A DNA stretch of 64,000 nucleotides from Auriscalpium vulgare (taxonomy: Eukaryota > Basidiomycota > Agaricomycetes > Russulales > Auriscalpiaceae). Positions 1 to 11,601 of the stretch are shown piece after piece. The notes under the pieces were generated by a model. The model had not been told where the DNA came from. It saw only the letters and a program-made list of their open reading frames with translations, and ran no database searches. Every line of letters begins with the position of its first letter. Within the stretch, counting starts at the first letter, position 1. The position numbers and the translations under genes are program-made. The DNA lies in the NCBI GenBank assembly GCA_019915015.1, contig JAHBBC010000024.1, positions 434,001-498,000 on the forward strand, written 5' to 3'.

Positions 1-2
1 TG

Positions 3-1140
3 CGGCTCGACATCGTCGCTCAGCAATACATCCTCTCCCGCACTTCCGTCCCCATTCCTCCTGTCTACTCCTACGACTGCACTTCCGAAAACGCGCTCGG
101 GCACCCGTACGTGATCATGGCCTTTGTGCGCGGAACACGCCTCGCCGACGTCTGGGATGATCCTACGTGGTGGACGGGTGAGCGCACGAAAGCCCGTCTG
201 CTGAAGTCGTTCGCCCGCCACATGGTCGAGCTCGCCGGCCTCGAGTTTGATGTGATCGGCTGTCTAGACAAGGTCGAGCCAGATGGGCCATACTTTGTCG
301 CTCCGTTCCCCACCATGCGCAGCTTTCATAATTCCGAATTCGAAGGCCCTGACTCCGAGGCTGGGCCTTTCGACAACGCGCACAACTTCATCCAATCAAT
401 TCTGGACGAAGAGTTTCAGATCAACCGTGATCCCTTTCTCGCCGCCCTTCACATCTTTCTCAACAGCCTTCTCGAGCGACAGTATGATCGCGCACCCTTT
501 ATCCTGGGCCACCCCGATCTCGTTGCCGAGAACGTATTTGTCGACGACACGGGTGAAGTCTCTGCCATCATAGACTGGGATGGTGTGGCCGTTCTCCCGC
601 GTCAACTCGGCGCGCTGGCTTACCCCTCTTGGCTCACGATTGACTGGGACCCGTTATACTATTTCCTGTACCAAGGCGAACCTCACCACGCCACCCGGGA
701 AGACCTGCACATGTATCGCAACATCTACGTTGCCGGGATAGGCGAGGCATCGGATGGCACGCTCGCTGCAGTAACTCGGAACTCCCATATCACGTGCTGC
801 CTGGTCCAGGCGCTGGCCTGCGACTTCAATAGGCAGGACTTCGTGTACCACCTCGGCAGGTACATGTTTGGGTTGCGCTGGCGTGCGATGCTGGAAGGGA
901 TGAAGGGAAGCCCGTGGTTCAACCAAGATCCCAATGCCATTGCCCAAGTCACAGGTACGCCCCAATTGCATACGTCTCTCATCAAGCTCACACTCGTCGT
1001 CTTCAGAATCTGACGTACTCCAATTTGAAGTGCCAGAGATACCTGTTACAGCACAGCAGGACTTGCGAACGTCGGTTGATTCGAACGATTCAGATGGCGA
1101 ATCAGACGACGCGGGATCAAGATGGCTCTGGTGGTGCTGA
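3..1140 (+). CDS. APH-family phosphotransferase (aminoglycoside phosphotransferase fold), 5' partial
   Basis: The reading frame is open from base 3 and continues left of the window, so the N-terminus is missing. I join 3..954 to 1007..1140: the donor GTACGC and acceptor TTCAG remove a 52-nt intron, and the frame closes at TGA. The catalytic-loop motif (FILGHPDLVAENVFVD) and the metal-binding motif (AIIDWDG) are those of APH/choline-kinase-like enzymes, which transfer phosphate from ATP to a small molecule. The substrate cannot be told from sequence. Agaricomycetes carry many such genes, and a second, unrelated-looking member lies at 43.2 kb. The C-terminal tail is acidic and Ser/Asp-rich (about residues 330-360). 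Family assignment is firm; the last exon is inferred from splice signals. Confidence 0.85.
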
Positions 1141-2129
1141 AGTTGTTAGTTAGCTAGATGTAGCTGTGCCAGCTTTACGAAGACTCGCGTCTGAGGGCAT
1201 CAATATGACCCGCCACCTGAGAACCTACGGATGGCGACTTGCATAGGTGTAGCTAGTTCCAACTCGGGCCGACACGCCGGAGAGGACACCGACTGTGAGT
1301 CGCGACTGGCGGACTCTCGACCCACCGTCACCTTGCGACGTCTCTTCATTCATATCTCTGTGAGGCATTTTAATCTAGAGGCATACTTACTCGTCGCGTC
1401 TTCCCGGACGTGTTGATTTCCTGGATCGGACCCGCTCCAGAACGTGCATTCGCGCACATCCGGCCGGACGACTGGCTACTGATGCTACGAGCGATCCAGG
1501 CAAGCTGAAGCGCCGAGCAAACGTCGAGGGCAAACTCCTTGTGCTTCATCGGGACTTGCATCTCCTCCCGCTCGGCACTGCATACTCACGGCGTCTCACG
1601 CAGCTCTTTGAGGTGACTACCTATATGCGGAAACCTCGCAGTAGGTGGTTTGTACTTCCTTCGGCTACACACACGGTGCCGCCAACAATAAGACGGATAT
1701 GTGTAGGCGATGCTGAAGCGGTGGGTCCGTCGCCTAGGCAGACACGCGGCGTCCGCCGTCAGACCTCGAGGCAAAATGCACTGCACGTTGTTGCGTGCCT
1801 CCGTCACTGGCGAGGCGGCATCCACCCGGCAGAACGGCGGCGCCTTGTACTTCATTCCACCGGCTTTGTAGATGAATCTCGCTTACTGGGTGCACCGACT
1901 TCCTGACAGACTCTCGTACCTGTATGACACGAGGTGTGCAGCCAGTGATGGTTAACCGCGAGTCGACACAGTATAAAAACATCCTGCTTCCTGGCTCCAG
2001 AGTCGGCATAGGGAACTATCTCCTCCTTTCTCTCTCTTCCTCGCCGCCGCCACCCAACGAACGCGCCACAATACCTGTGTTGTTATATCCCCCGGTAATC
2101 CAACGTCAACAATAGTATCACACCCAGCC
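1141..2129. other. Intergenic region with upstream sequence of the zinc-finger gene
   Basis: No convincing coding region. Short ORFs here overlap on both strands and lack motifs. The right part holds the TATA box listed separately and a pyrimidine-rich stretch before the ATG at 2130. Confidence 0.6.
1972..1978 (+). promoter_or_regulatory. TATA box of the zinc-finger gene at 2130
   Basis: TATAAAA about 155 nt before the ATG, followed by a C/T-rich leader, as is common in fungal promoters. Confidence 0.5.
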
Positions 2130-3080
2130 ATGACCTGCTCTGTCGACCACCAACCCGACTGCATGCACGTCTGCGACGGGACCGCCCATGACTTGATCAA
2201 CCTCTCGTCGGAGACCCATGACGTGTCGGCACCAACCGAAGTGGAAACCCAGGGGAAAGCGAAGAGGAAGGCACCGCCGGAGTCATGCTACGATTCGCAG
2301 AGGTTGGGGAAGGGCACCAGAGTTGAGATGGTTGTGGTGGTAGGACAGGACGATGCCAACAGCGTCAAGGATGTTACGAATGCGACTCGGACGTGGACGC
2401 CGGAGAAGACTGCGAAGGCCGAGACATCACGTATCCCGTGCTTCTGCAAAGAAGTAGAATGCACCTATCGCGGCCCATTCAGCGCCTGCCAGCTGGCGAG
2501 TCATCATTACTACAAGCACGGCAATGGCAAGCGGACTCGGAAGTCGACACCGGAGAAGACTGCGAACACACCTATCCCGCACTTCTGCGAAGAAGTGGAA
2601 TGCACCTCTCGCGGCCCATTCAGCTCTCACGAGCTGACGCGACATAACTTCTACATGCACGGAAAGGGACATCAGTGCCCTCGCTGCTTTTCAATCCTCT
2701 CGCAGGCGTGGTCACTGACACGGCACATACGTGATATCCACGAAGACCCGGTGCTCATCGCAGAACACGTTAAGAGGTCGAGCAATTATGGCCAGAAGCA
2801 GGCAGCCAAGAACATGAAGCAGTTTCTGGTCACATTCCCCCAAGTCACATCGTCTGTCGTCGTCGAGAAGCCGAGGCAGCCGGAGGTGGACACGGAGGTG
2901 GAGTCGGGGCCGCCGCCGGCAAAAAGGCGCCGCATGAACAAGGATGTTGGGGCCGAGGACGCACACCCGAGTGAACCGCCGGTGATCGACACGACAAGCC
3001 ATGTCGCCCCGCCCTTTCCATCCCGTTATGATCCAGTGCGGGATATCGAAAGCCATTGGCGACCGCGAACGCCTATATGA
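2130..3080 (+). CDS. C2H2-type zinc-finger protein
   Basis: Single-exon gene, 316 aa. The C-terminal of three zinc-binding units is a classical C2H2 finger (CPRCFSILSQAW, then H-x4-H). Two upstream units are near-identical to each other (C-x-C-x4-C...H-H...H, about residues 103-131 and 150-177) and each follows a repeated Thr-Pro-Glu-Lys linker, so an internal duplication made them. A basic patch (AKRRRM) near residue 265 could act as a nuclear localisation signal. Likely a nucleic-acid-binding nuclear protein; its targets are unknown. It is the first of three zinc-finger-like genes in a row on this strand. The start is chosen because it follows a TATA box and pyrimidine leader. Confidence 0.75.
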   Translation: MTCSVDHQPDCMHVCDGTAHDLINLSSETHDVSAPTEVETQGKAKRKAPPESCYDSQRLGKGTRVEMVVVVGQDDANSVKDVTNATRTWTPEKTAKAETSRIPCFCKEVECTYRGPFSACQLASHHYYKHGNGKRTRKSTPEKTANTPIPHFCEEVECTSRGPFSSHELTRHNFYMHGKGHQCPRCFSILSQAWSLTRHIRDIHEDPVLIAEHVKRSSNYGQKQAAKNMKQFLVTFPQVTSSVVVEKPRQPEVDTEVESGPPPAKRRRMNKDVGAEDAHPSEPPVIDTTSHVAPPFPSRYDPVRDIESHWRPRTPI

Positions 3081-5437
3081 ACGTGCTGGGACGGTGATCG
3101 GCGAGTAGCACCACCTCGGGATTTTGGATGATGGAACTGTAATTGTGATATGTTGCTATGTACATGCCCTATGATCTATGAGTATGCCCAACATGACTTG
3201 CCTTGGTTTTTGTGCACTTTCCGAACGTGTCAATTCAGGTGCGTGTTTCCAACCGGGCAGGACACATGAGACACGGCAAGGTTTGCAAAGAATGTGGCGC
3301 ACCTGATGTGCCAACGCTCGAGCTTGCGGGCCATGTAAGAGTCGACACAAGGGACTGAGGAAGCAGCGCGACCGTCGTGACCGAGGTGCAGCGTGCAAGT
3401 TACGGCCAGACACCTACTGAAGCTGTGAGATTATTATCCCCTTGAAACGCAAGGAAGAACATGAACTACGCACTTGTGCTCACAGCAAAACAAAGCAAGA
3501 CTAGTTACCGGTTACCAGTCTTCACGCAGACATTGACGGGCAAGTCGAGTACTTCGGCGCGCCTCATCAATCCGCGCATTTTGAGCGCCCCGGTTGCGCC
3601 CCCAGGCCGAGGATGGAAAGGGTGGATTCATTGTGCTCCGTGCGATGCGGAACCGTCGTATTTGCGCGAAGAATGACGGGTGGCGGACTGAATAAACAGA
3701 AAATGCCACGAGATGAGAAGGGAAGTATCAGAGGCAGAAGCGCACATAGGATGACTTTCAACTCGCGAGCTTTGAGCGCATACTTCTCGTCAATTTTGAG
3801 ATGGTAGCTTAAGGGTAGCATCTACATCGTAGGTAGAGGACAGGCTTGAAAGGGATATTAATGATGAATCGGTCAAACAGAGTGCGTGCTGACCTCGGTC
3901 CTTGCCTAGGTCATATAGACTCGTAGTTCTGCTCGCGGTACGGCTCGACGTCCCGGTGGGTGTTGGATGGACCCAGTCCATTGCCTTGAGGTGTCGCGTC
4001 ACCGTCTGTCTCTGCGTTTCTGCCACCCACCATGGTGACTTGGCGGAAACGAAACCAGGCTTGAGACGTGCGAAGAGTCTTTCCGACTCGTGCGAACCTG
4101 CGGGCCGGGGCACGCGGCCCGGCACTATCCGGGGTCTGACCGCGTCGACCGTGACGAAACGCTTGGTCGACCAGCTACTAATATGCTTTCGGACCACCTT
4201 CCTCGTTCAAGTGAATGTGGCTGATATTTTCTCTGTACAACTGGCTTCTCTCCTTCAGAAAGGGTACAGTCTTGAGCTCCCCAGTCGGCGGCATCCTCCG
4301 GTCAGCCCTTCGGCGCCGGCCCATTCGCATTCTCTTCGGACCACTTCGCTCAACCAGGGCCATTTGAGGTCACACCACTACGTTCTCAAGATGCGCAGCA
4401 CTCGCATTTATGTCTATTGTGCCTTTTCGCCCGCCAGGAGGGCTCGACACACATGATGACACACATGATGCGAGGCGGACGGCTGGTGACGGTTGTGAAA
4501 ATTTGCGTAGGCATCGTCTATTTTGGTAGGTGATCACATTCCATCGCATCGACGGCTGACGAATTCCCCAAAAAGCTGTCAGGGACCCCATCGGGCCTGG
4601 GACTATACCCGCCCGACATCGAGGAAACGCTCACGCAGGAAGCCCACCAGTCAACGGCACATTCACTGACTCTGTCAAATTTTGTAGGCCCGTTTACTTC
4701 CCTAGGGTGGGTCGTTGGTGTATCTTCTAGGACCAGAATTGCCTTATCACGGTTGCCGGAACATGATCTCCTCCTGACCCCACAGGAACGTGCTAATTTC
4801 GGTCAGTACACCGTTGTGATTTCATTCTGATGGCGGCGCAGCGTTTGCGGACGGCCTTCCCCCGACTTCCTCGAGATACGAGCATTTCTTCTTATTAACA
4901 TGAAAAACAATAGACTTCGACTTCTCCTGTGACTGCAGTGATCTCCGAGGTACGCATCTTCGACTTCGACTTTTTGTGGAGGCTTGCACCTTGGCTATTG
5001 TGAAGCATGTTCCGGCGATATTTCTCCCGGGTATGGATTTGTTTTGAGACTCCTACCTGTCAAGGGGCCGTAGTGGGCTCGACATATGACCCTCGCCGAC
5101 AGAGATTGGGCCGGCTCTCGCTCCACTTCGGAGCTGCAAGTTCTTACCGACGCGGACTACAGAATGATGTGCCACGACGGCTAGTGACAAGTCAAAAGAC
5201 AGAGGAGGTCAGAATGTTGTGCCATCTCACGTCCAATATGTTTTTGGCGCAGGATACAGTTCAAGACGCCACAAATCTGCCTTCGAAGCAAGTCAGTGCG
5301 AGTCCCTTCGGTCTGGTGTCTCTCGAAGACGCGCAGAATTCCCAGCAGATCGTTGAAAGGGAATATCTAGGACCTGTTCAAGCATACCTCGACGCCCACC
5401 GGGCAGAAGCCAAGGGGTGAGCACCAGTTGACAGTCA
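3081..5437. other. Long intergenic stretch, no supported gene
   Basis: Several ORFs of 60-180 codons exist (for example 3902-4456 and 5007-5420 on +) but none has a recognisable motif, splice pattern or paralogue in the window. The ORF at 5007-5420 ends 18 nt before the next zinc-finger ATG and could be an upstream ORF; I cannot support it as a gene. Confidence 0.5.
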
Positions 5438-6121
5438 TTGACCGACGGACGAGCCGCTGATGGGACACAAAGGATGATCAGCAGCGTCGAGGATACCACT
5501 AGCGCAGATGGACCGCCTCCGGCAGCACACATCTGCCCCGTCTGCCGCACATCGTACGCCTTGCGCGCCTCGCTTACCCGGCACCTACCGTTGTGCCAAA
5601 CCTGGATGCTCGCCACCCCTGCCACTCCCGCCACGGGCAAACAGCGCTACGCGTGTCCTACCTGTGCCAAGGCCTACACGCGGCCGTCGCGCCTCGTGCA
5701 GCACGTCACTAACGGAAAGTGTCCGACAGGAGAAAGCCACAGCGAGGGGTACGAATGCCTCGCATGCGGGCGGCACTATTGGCACCGCAAATCGCTGTAT
5801 AAGCATCAGCGTCAATCGGGGTGCGAGGTGTGGATGCCGAAGGACGGACGGAAGGAACGGGGAAGCGTGGGTGCACGACAGGGGTGTTTCAAGATCGGAC
5901 AGCCTCCGAGAACCAGGCTGGGGGCAGACATTGGCCGGCGGGAGGCGGTGGAGGACGGAGGAGAGGAGAAGGGCGTCGTACAAACCGCGGGGAGCAGCGC
6001 GCAAAACGGGGCGCGACGCGGAATCGAGAATGAGCGAGCTGACACTGGAAGGCAGAGGGTGTCGAGGCGAGCGACGAGGAGGCGGCTGAGCACAGCAACG
6101 TGCTGCTACGTTCGGTACTGA
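5438..6121 (+). CDS. C2HC-type zinc-finger protein
   Basis: Single-exon ORF, 227 aa. Three regularly spaced fingers occupy about residues 31-130: CPVC...H-x3-C, CPTC...H-x5-C and CLAC...H-x5-C. In all three the final zinc ligand is Cys instead of His, so this is a consistent C2HC variant and not decay of one finger. The second and third fingers keep the aromatic and Leu core positions of classical fingers. The C-terminal 90 residues are basic, low in hydrophobics and probably disordered. Likely nuclear and nucleic-acid-binding. The true start could be the Met twelve codons downstream. Part of a cluster of three zinc-finger-like genes. Confidence 0.65.
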   Translation: MTDGRAADGTQRMISSVEDTTSADGPPPAAHICPVCRTSYALRASLTRHLPLCQTWMLATPATPATGKQRYACPTCAKAYTRPSRLVQHVTNGKCPTGESHSEGYECLACGRHYWHRKSLYKHQRQSGCEVWMPKDGRKERGSVGARQGCFKIGQPPRTRLGADIGRREAVEDGGEEKGVVQTAGSSAQNGARRGIENERADTGRQRVSRRATRRRLSTATCCYVRY

Positions 6122-6735
6122 CATGCGCCACCTGGTCGTGATTCCTCGCACTGCAGACAATAACAACCTGTGCTTCCGTGTCGAGGTGGCTTGTTGGTGG
6201 CTTGTTCTCACAGGACAGAAGACAATAAGCCGGTGCGTGATGCGGAAGACAAGGACCCGGACAAGGATGGAAAACACACAGGAAGCAGGCACGCTGCCTG
6301 GGCAAAATTCTCCCATCAGTCAGAGGAAGTCGGCAAAAAGCCAACACAAATACACCTACTAGTACCTTGTATGGGCTGAAATAGACATGCAGGAGCGGCA
6401 CTACTACCACGAGGCTGCGTGCAGTGGTTCCAGTGAAGCATCAGGAAGGCCATCGAAGCACAGCTGTTTCGTGCGAAACGGCGCGCGTACGCCAGGTTTG
6501 TGGATTTCAATTGTCGAAGGAGAACATGACACACATCCGCCCTCGCCACTCAGACAAAGACAAACCGAGAGGGCAGTGCTGTGAATATCACACGGGCATG
6601 AGGCTTGTCGGTGCCACATACTATAGTACCAATTTGAATATAAGCGTGTCTCCAACGCAAGGACAACTTGCTGCCATCCACCACCACCACCGCCCCGACA
6701 TCACCCACAGACGAGCTCCCCGCATATCCAGAAAC
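6122..6735. other. Intergenic region with TATA-like box
   Basis: No supported gene. AATATAAG at 6637-6644 lies about 95 nt before the ATG at 6736 and probably serves that gene. Confidence 0.4.
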
Positions 6736-7401
6736 ATGCCAAAAGTGAAGAATTGTCGCCTAAGTTCAAGTAGCCAAGCTAGCCAAGTCCGGCGCCGTCG
6801 AGACCATGGCGTTCAACACGCCACACAAGCGCGCAACTCGGGACTCCCGACCCCGGGGCACAACCGCATCTGCCATGGGAGGTCGCATTCGTACCAGATT
6901 CGTCAATGCAGCGATTGCGGTTGGACGTTCGCGAAGATGCGAGGGCATTCGTCGTTGAAGCAGGCACGGGAGCTCTGGCTGCGATGCGCCGGGTGCTCGC
7001 TGTGCTGTTGCGGGTGCTGGGTGTGCTGTTGCGGGAGGTCCTGCAATGCGCAGAGTCGTTGTCATGAAGACTGGAACAGTGGGTTGCCGGACGGAAGGCA
7101 GGATATCGAGCGACAAGATTATGGCGTGCTCGAACGGTGGTACTCAGCAGGCAACTCTGCGGAGGATGTTCGGAGGACGCACGACAAGTTAAATCCGATA
7201 AAAGCAGAGTCGCCTGAAGGGAGAAATCAAGACCTATGGTCAATGCCTCCGAAGGACCTGGATGAAGAAACATCGGAGATGCAGCAAGCAGCCCTCACAA
7301 TGAAGTATAGCTGGTCGACGCCTTCGAAGGACACCGAAGAAAAGGCCAAGGCCGAATGGCTTGCAGCTCTCATGCTGATAGCCTTGAGTCGTGGTTGGTG
7401 A
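6736..7401 (+). CDS. Zinc-finger-like Cys-rich hypothetical protein
   Basis: ORF of 221 codons from the Met at 6736; the frame is open further left, but this Met follows a TATA-like box at a normal distance. About residues 58-85 resemble half of a C2H2 finger (CSDCGWTF...H) whose second ligand pair is not regular. They are followed by an unusual Cys-rich run (CAGCSLCCCGCWVCCCGRSC). The rest is polar and has two repeats around a Ser-x-Pro-Pro/Ser-Lys-Asp motif. I do not recognise a family. It may be a decayed relative of the two zinc-finger genes to its left. Confidence 0.35.
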   Translation: MPKVKNCRLSSSSQASQVRRRRDHGVQHATQARNSGLPTPGHNRICHGRSHSYQIRQCSDCGWTFAKMRGHSSLKQARELWLRCAGCSLCCCGCWVCCCGRSCNAQSRCHEDWNSGLPDGRQDIERQDYGVLERWYSAGNSAEDVRRTHDKLNPIKAESPEGRNQDLWSMPPKDLDEETSEMQQAALTMKYSWSTPSKDTEEKAKAEWLAALMLIALSRGW

Positions 7402-8124
7402 AGACCAAGTCAATAGTGCGGCAGAAGATGTCCGATACTAGTCTTGTATACTTAGACGCAATCTATTTTGTTCTTTTATTAGACATCGTGTCATCCTCGA
7501 GTTCTTAAAACGCTTCCTCCCCTGAGCGCTCTCTGAGCCTAATGGAGCTCCTCGTCGCCCTCGAGATCACCGGTCTGCTTAGCAGAACGCCAATATAGTC
7601 TATCATGACCCGTCCTTTAGTCGAGGAAGTCCACGTCGCGACTACTTCACACTCACCAGGGAGACCCTAGATGGCTAGCCACTGGTGTGGATTGCAGGAT
7701 CAGCATAATTTGTCGATCGTATCTGCACGATACTCAGGTGATGGATTGTGTCACTGCGCAGAGAACCGCTGGCGATGAAGAGATTAACGCTAAGTTCCTA
7801 TCTCCCGCACTGACGAGAGGTCTCACAGCCTGAGCAGAATGGTGTGACGACCAGGCGCCATTAGAAGGGGAGTTGAAGCTTGAAGCTTGAAGAATGCGCG
7901 TTGGCCTCCATGCCGTCCGCACGGAAAGCCGGGCCGCGACCCCTAACCCCATGGCAGTGTTTACGCCGAAATTCGCGAGCCCATCCGACATCGATGCACA
8001 TTGCTCTTTCCTCTTCATCAAGGTATGTCTACCATAACATCGCGGATTCTCTGGGATTCTTATGTGCTTCGAGTTGCAGTAGTAGAGCGCCGTATCCGGT
8101 ATCTCTTTAGACCCAGCCTTGTTC
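7402..8124. other. Intergenic, no supported feature
   Basis: Only short motif-free ORFs on both strands. Confidence 0.5.
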
Positions 8125-9708
8125 ATGAATGACCTCATAATGGTACTAGTGAGCCTTTGTCATGTAGCCCGTTGATATGCACTCATTTATCTTCTCTCAT
8201 AGAATCCACTGGCGCGAACATGCATCCACCATCTGCCCCCAGAGATGTTGCGCCAAATATTCCAACATCTTCCTCTTTTCTCGCGCGATATCCCCCGTGA
8301 ACGTCCCCTGGCGCTCGAGAAGAACGAGGACCGGAACACAAATACTTTGGCCTGGAGGGCCCCTGCCTGGCGTGCACCGGGCCTCGCAATCTACCATGTC
8401 TGCCAGCGATGGCGCGCTGTAGTGCATGACGCTCAAGACCTCTGGACGATTATCCCACTACGCGATCCCGTGTTGGCCGACCTCGCACTTGCGCGCTCTA
8501 GATCAGCATCTATATGCATCCACATTGATCTTGGCCTCCTCGACCTCCTCCCGGATTACCTTAACACGGCACGCAATGTAGTCGAGCACATGCCCCGCGC
8601 ACGCGAGATCTCGATGTCCGGAGAACGTCTCAGCACCCGTGGCCCTTCGGCATGGAAGACGTTCGTAACCCAGGCTATCTGTTTCTTGCAGCAGCATCCC
8701 GCACCTCTTCTTGAATCCTTCCAACTGCGGGACTCCCTAGGGGAGCACCTGCCGGACGATATATTCCAAGGCGTTTGCCCGCGCCTGCGCGAGGTGCGCG
8801 TCAGCCACACCGTCGGCCCGGCATCGTGCCTCCTGACCGCCCCCTTGACGGCCTTTGGTTTAGACCGCGGAGCTGTGGGTAATACCCCCGAAAATCCAGA
8901 GCAATTAATTCACGAAGACACTGCACAATATGCGCTCTACAACTGGGCCCACCTATCCGCGGCTCTCAAGAATTTTTCCAATCTACGCGAGCTCTCATTG
9001 TGTCGTATTAGGAATGGTCCGAGTTTCATCGTGAGCTCACTCGAGAACCATCGGCACTCCCTCCACTTTCCCCTTCTCGACAAGCTCGTACTTTCCGGTG
9101 ACATCCGCCACGTCAAGCACTTCCTGGTCTCCCTCTCCGTTCCTGCCACGATCGAGCTGCACCTTCGGTGTAATGTTCGCTTGGGCTATTCCGCAGATGG
9201 GTTCGCAACCGAGACATTCGGCCAGGTGGTCGACTTCATCCACGACATGATGGACGAGCACGGGCGGAACGTCGACGACAGTGGACTGGCCTTCCGGCAT
9301 CTCGGTGTCCAATGGGTGCAACCCCCCCGCTCTGGGCCGTTTTCGTGGTTCGTCAATGCTGGCCTCTTCATCACGGCATCCAATCCTCACACAATCACCA
9401 CGCACGACGAGACTAGTGACGTAAACCATGCGCCACTTATCTACATGCTTCTCAGACGGAGTACGGGACAGTTCTCTTTCGACGAGATTCTGGCCCTGCT
9501 GGCTTTCATACCCGGCATCAAGAATTTGGAGACAGTGGACGTAGAAGGTGTCAGAACGCCGTGGGCCTCCGCTCTGCTGGACCAACACCCAGGCGCAGCT
9601 GCCTCGCGCCTGTCGACCTTGATCCCCAGTCGCGAGGACGTCCTGAGCATGTACGCCTTGCCCGGACCTCAGGGCGATGCAGAAGAGTGGCAGGACGACG
9701 AGTGGTAG
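8125..9708 (+). CDS. F-box protein (Agaricomycete F-box-like family)
   Basis: Proposed join 8125..8148, 8203..9708 (509 aa). The in-frame stop just left of 8203 is part of an acceptor (TCTCATAG), and splicing to the ATG exon at 8125 across a 54-nt intron (donor GTGAGC) restores HHLPPEMLRQIFQHL, the start of an F-box. This is followed by the usual VCQRWRAVVHDAQDLW segment seen in mushroom F-box families. The remaining ~400 residues are leucine-rich without clear repeats and would be the substrate-recognition part. Such proteins link substrates to Skp1-Cullin ubiquitin ligases. The first exon is short and its ATG is an inference; the body of the gene is secure. Confidence 0.75.
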
Positions 9709-10510
9709 ATGACCCCTCCGTCGTGAGGTTGCGCGGCGTGTGCGTTCGCATATCGATTTTCTGGCTAAATTACTATCATGGAAAGCTATTCATCGGCATG
9801 CATTTGACGACATCCGCGCGCCTCTCGAGGCTATTTTGTCAGGGCACTCGCGGGTTCTGCCGCACGCCGCATACGAATACATACTTACGTATACTTACAG
9901 CGACATACCTACATACCGAAGCCATTGTGCCCTATATGTGTACCAAAGTCGTGGAATTTTTTGACCACACTTTATTGCCTGGAAGAGTCACTTTTTGATT
10001 ATCCATGTCACACCGGTACCTTTGTGAAGAGTCGGAAATTGAATTTTTGACTTTCTGCCAGCTCGAGGCACCTGTGCTTTGTTCTTCGAATCTTTCATCA
10101 GCCTCGTGTTCTCGTCGACCGCAACCCATTTTCGGCCCAGAGCAGCGAATTGACGGTCTTCTTGCGCTCGAATTTCTCCTTCGATGCACCTCTGACATCC
10201 ATGGACTCGCCAGCGCAACATCTCGTCGACCACAAATACAGCCTACCACACTCGCGACCCAAATCCCCGGTGTAGAACGTGGACGGATCCATGGCGATGG
10301 CGATCATGCAATTGTCCAGAGTGTGGCCGCCCAGCACTTGACGTCCACACTAGCTCATGTGCGGTTTCAGAGGCGTGGCTCTCCGCCAGTCCTCAGGTAT
10401 TTAGCTCGAGCAGAGACTCACTATGCCCCCATCCCATTCACCCAATTCCCCCCTCTCATCCACCGCACTTCACTCCGCTTTCCGTCCTTCATACTCATCA
10501 CCTCGTCATC
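9709..10510. other. Intergenic, no supported feature
   Basis: Contains only motif-free ORFs. The last 80 bases are C/T-rich and lead into the ATG at 10511. Confidence 0.5.
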
Positions 10511-11601
10511 ATGCTCAACACCGTTCCCGAGCTCGAGTTCTATGCAAGCTTGCCCATCGACCAGGGCTGTAACCTCCCTAAGGAAAGGGAGGTGGACAGG
10601 ATAGTCCTGGTCCTCGCCGCCGTGGACCGCGAAGACCGCGTTAAGAACGCGGCGACTATTGCGGAGATCCGCAAGGAATCGCGACTCACACTCCCGGACC
10701 GGGGGTACGTCGACATCGCTACATCCTTGCCGTGACCCCATGCTGACAGACGTATAGGGCGTGGGTTTATCGGACTCAAGAGCGCGCCAACTTCCACTTG
10801 GCGAACACAGTAGTCCGCACAAGCACGTTGCGGTCGGCTTCGTCGAAACAGCAGCTTCGACGTTCCAAGTCGTTTAACATCCCGCGCCCGAGAGGCGTGA
10901 TCATCGACCCTCGGGACCCGGCCTCTACTCTACGCACATTGTCCCAGTGGGAGGCAACTGTGTCCCCGAAGCCGCTGGGCCCCACGCATATGCTGGTTGC
11001 ATTCGACACGGCGCCGCTTTCTGGATTCTTCCACGCGGTAGCCGAGTGCCCGGTTAACGACTTCATCTTCATCGCCAACTGCCCAAACCTCATCGCGTAC
11101 AGCGGGCGCGCCTTGCCGCACCGTATGCCGAAGGCGCTCCCGCGCGTGCTCGTGCGCGTCCCGGACCTGGCTACGTTCCCCCAGGTCGTCATTTACCTCC
11201 ACACCAAGAACCAAGCCGCGCTCTTCCGCGCGCTTGTGCCCGAGTGGGTCCGCGACGTCGCACACCCGCTCCCCCGTGTACCACCGCCGACGTCCGTGCG
11301 CCCGCCCGCTACGCCCCGCCCGCGGTTGTACAGCATACTCGGGTCGCGGCCGTCCGTACAGGAAGTGGTCGTGGTGATGCCGCTGCGCACGGTGGAGAGT
11401 GTTGCGCGGGAGATCGTGGAGGCCGCGGCGGTGGCGACGGAGGGCGGGAAGGACCTCGAGGACGCGAGCGTCAAGCTCCACGGGCTCAGGAGTAATTTGG
11501 ACCATATTGGATTTTATAACGTTGAGCTCTGGCATGAGCTCACCGTCCTGCTGGCAGTTCTCCTTACCGCGACGAATATGAAGGCTCGCGTTGACGCGTA
11601 G
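10511..11601 (+). CDS. Clp1-like protein (candidate)
   Basis: Join 10511..10704, 10758..11601 (345 aa); donor GTACGT and acceptor GTATAG close the frame exactly. The protein has no transmembrane segment. Its central half (about residues 130-240) is dense and conserved-looking, with blocks such as PLSGFFHAVAECPVND, VRVPDLATFPQVVIYLHTK and ALFRALVPEWVRD. These blocks and the length match my memory of the basidiomycete Clp1 (clampless) family, which acts downstream of the mating-type homeodomain genes in clamp-cell formation. I could not check this by search, so the name is tentative. The gene is single-copy here and shows no sign of decay. Confidence 0.5.

Noticed and set aside
3902..4456. 184-codon ORF on +
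   Set aside because: No motif, odd composition, an overlapping ORF of similar quality on the other strand and no splice logic.
5007..5420. 137-codon ORF before the C2HC zinc-finger gene
   Set aside because: Unrecognised and without support beyond being open; an upstream ORF at best.
6424..6735. 5' extension of the Cys-rich ORF at 6,736
   Set aside because: A TATA-like box lies inside it and the extension has no conserved features; the downstream Met is preferred.
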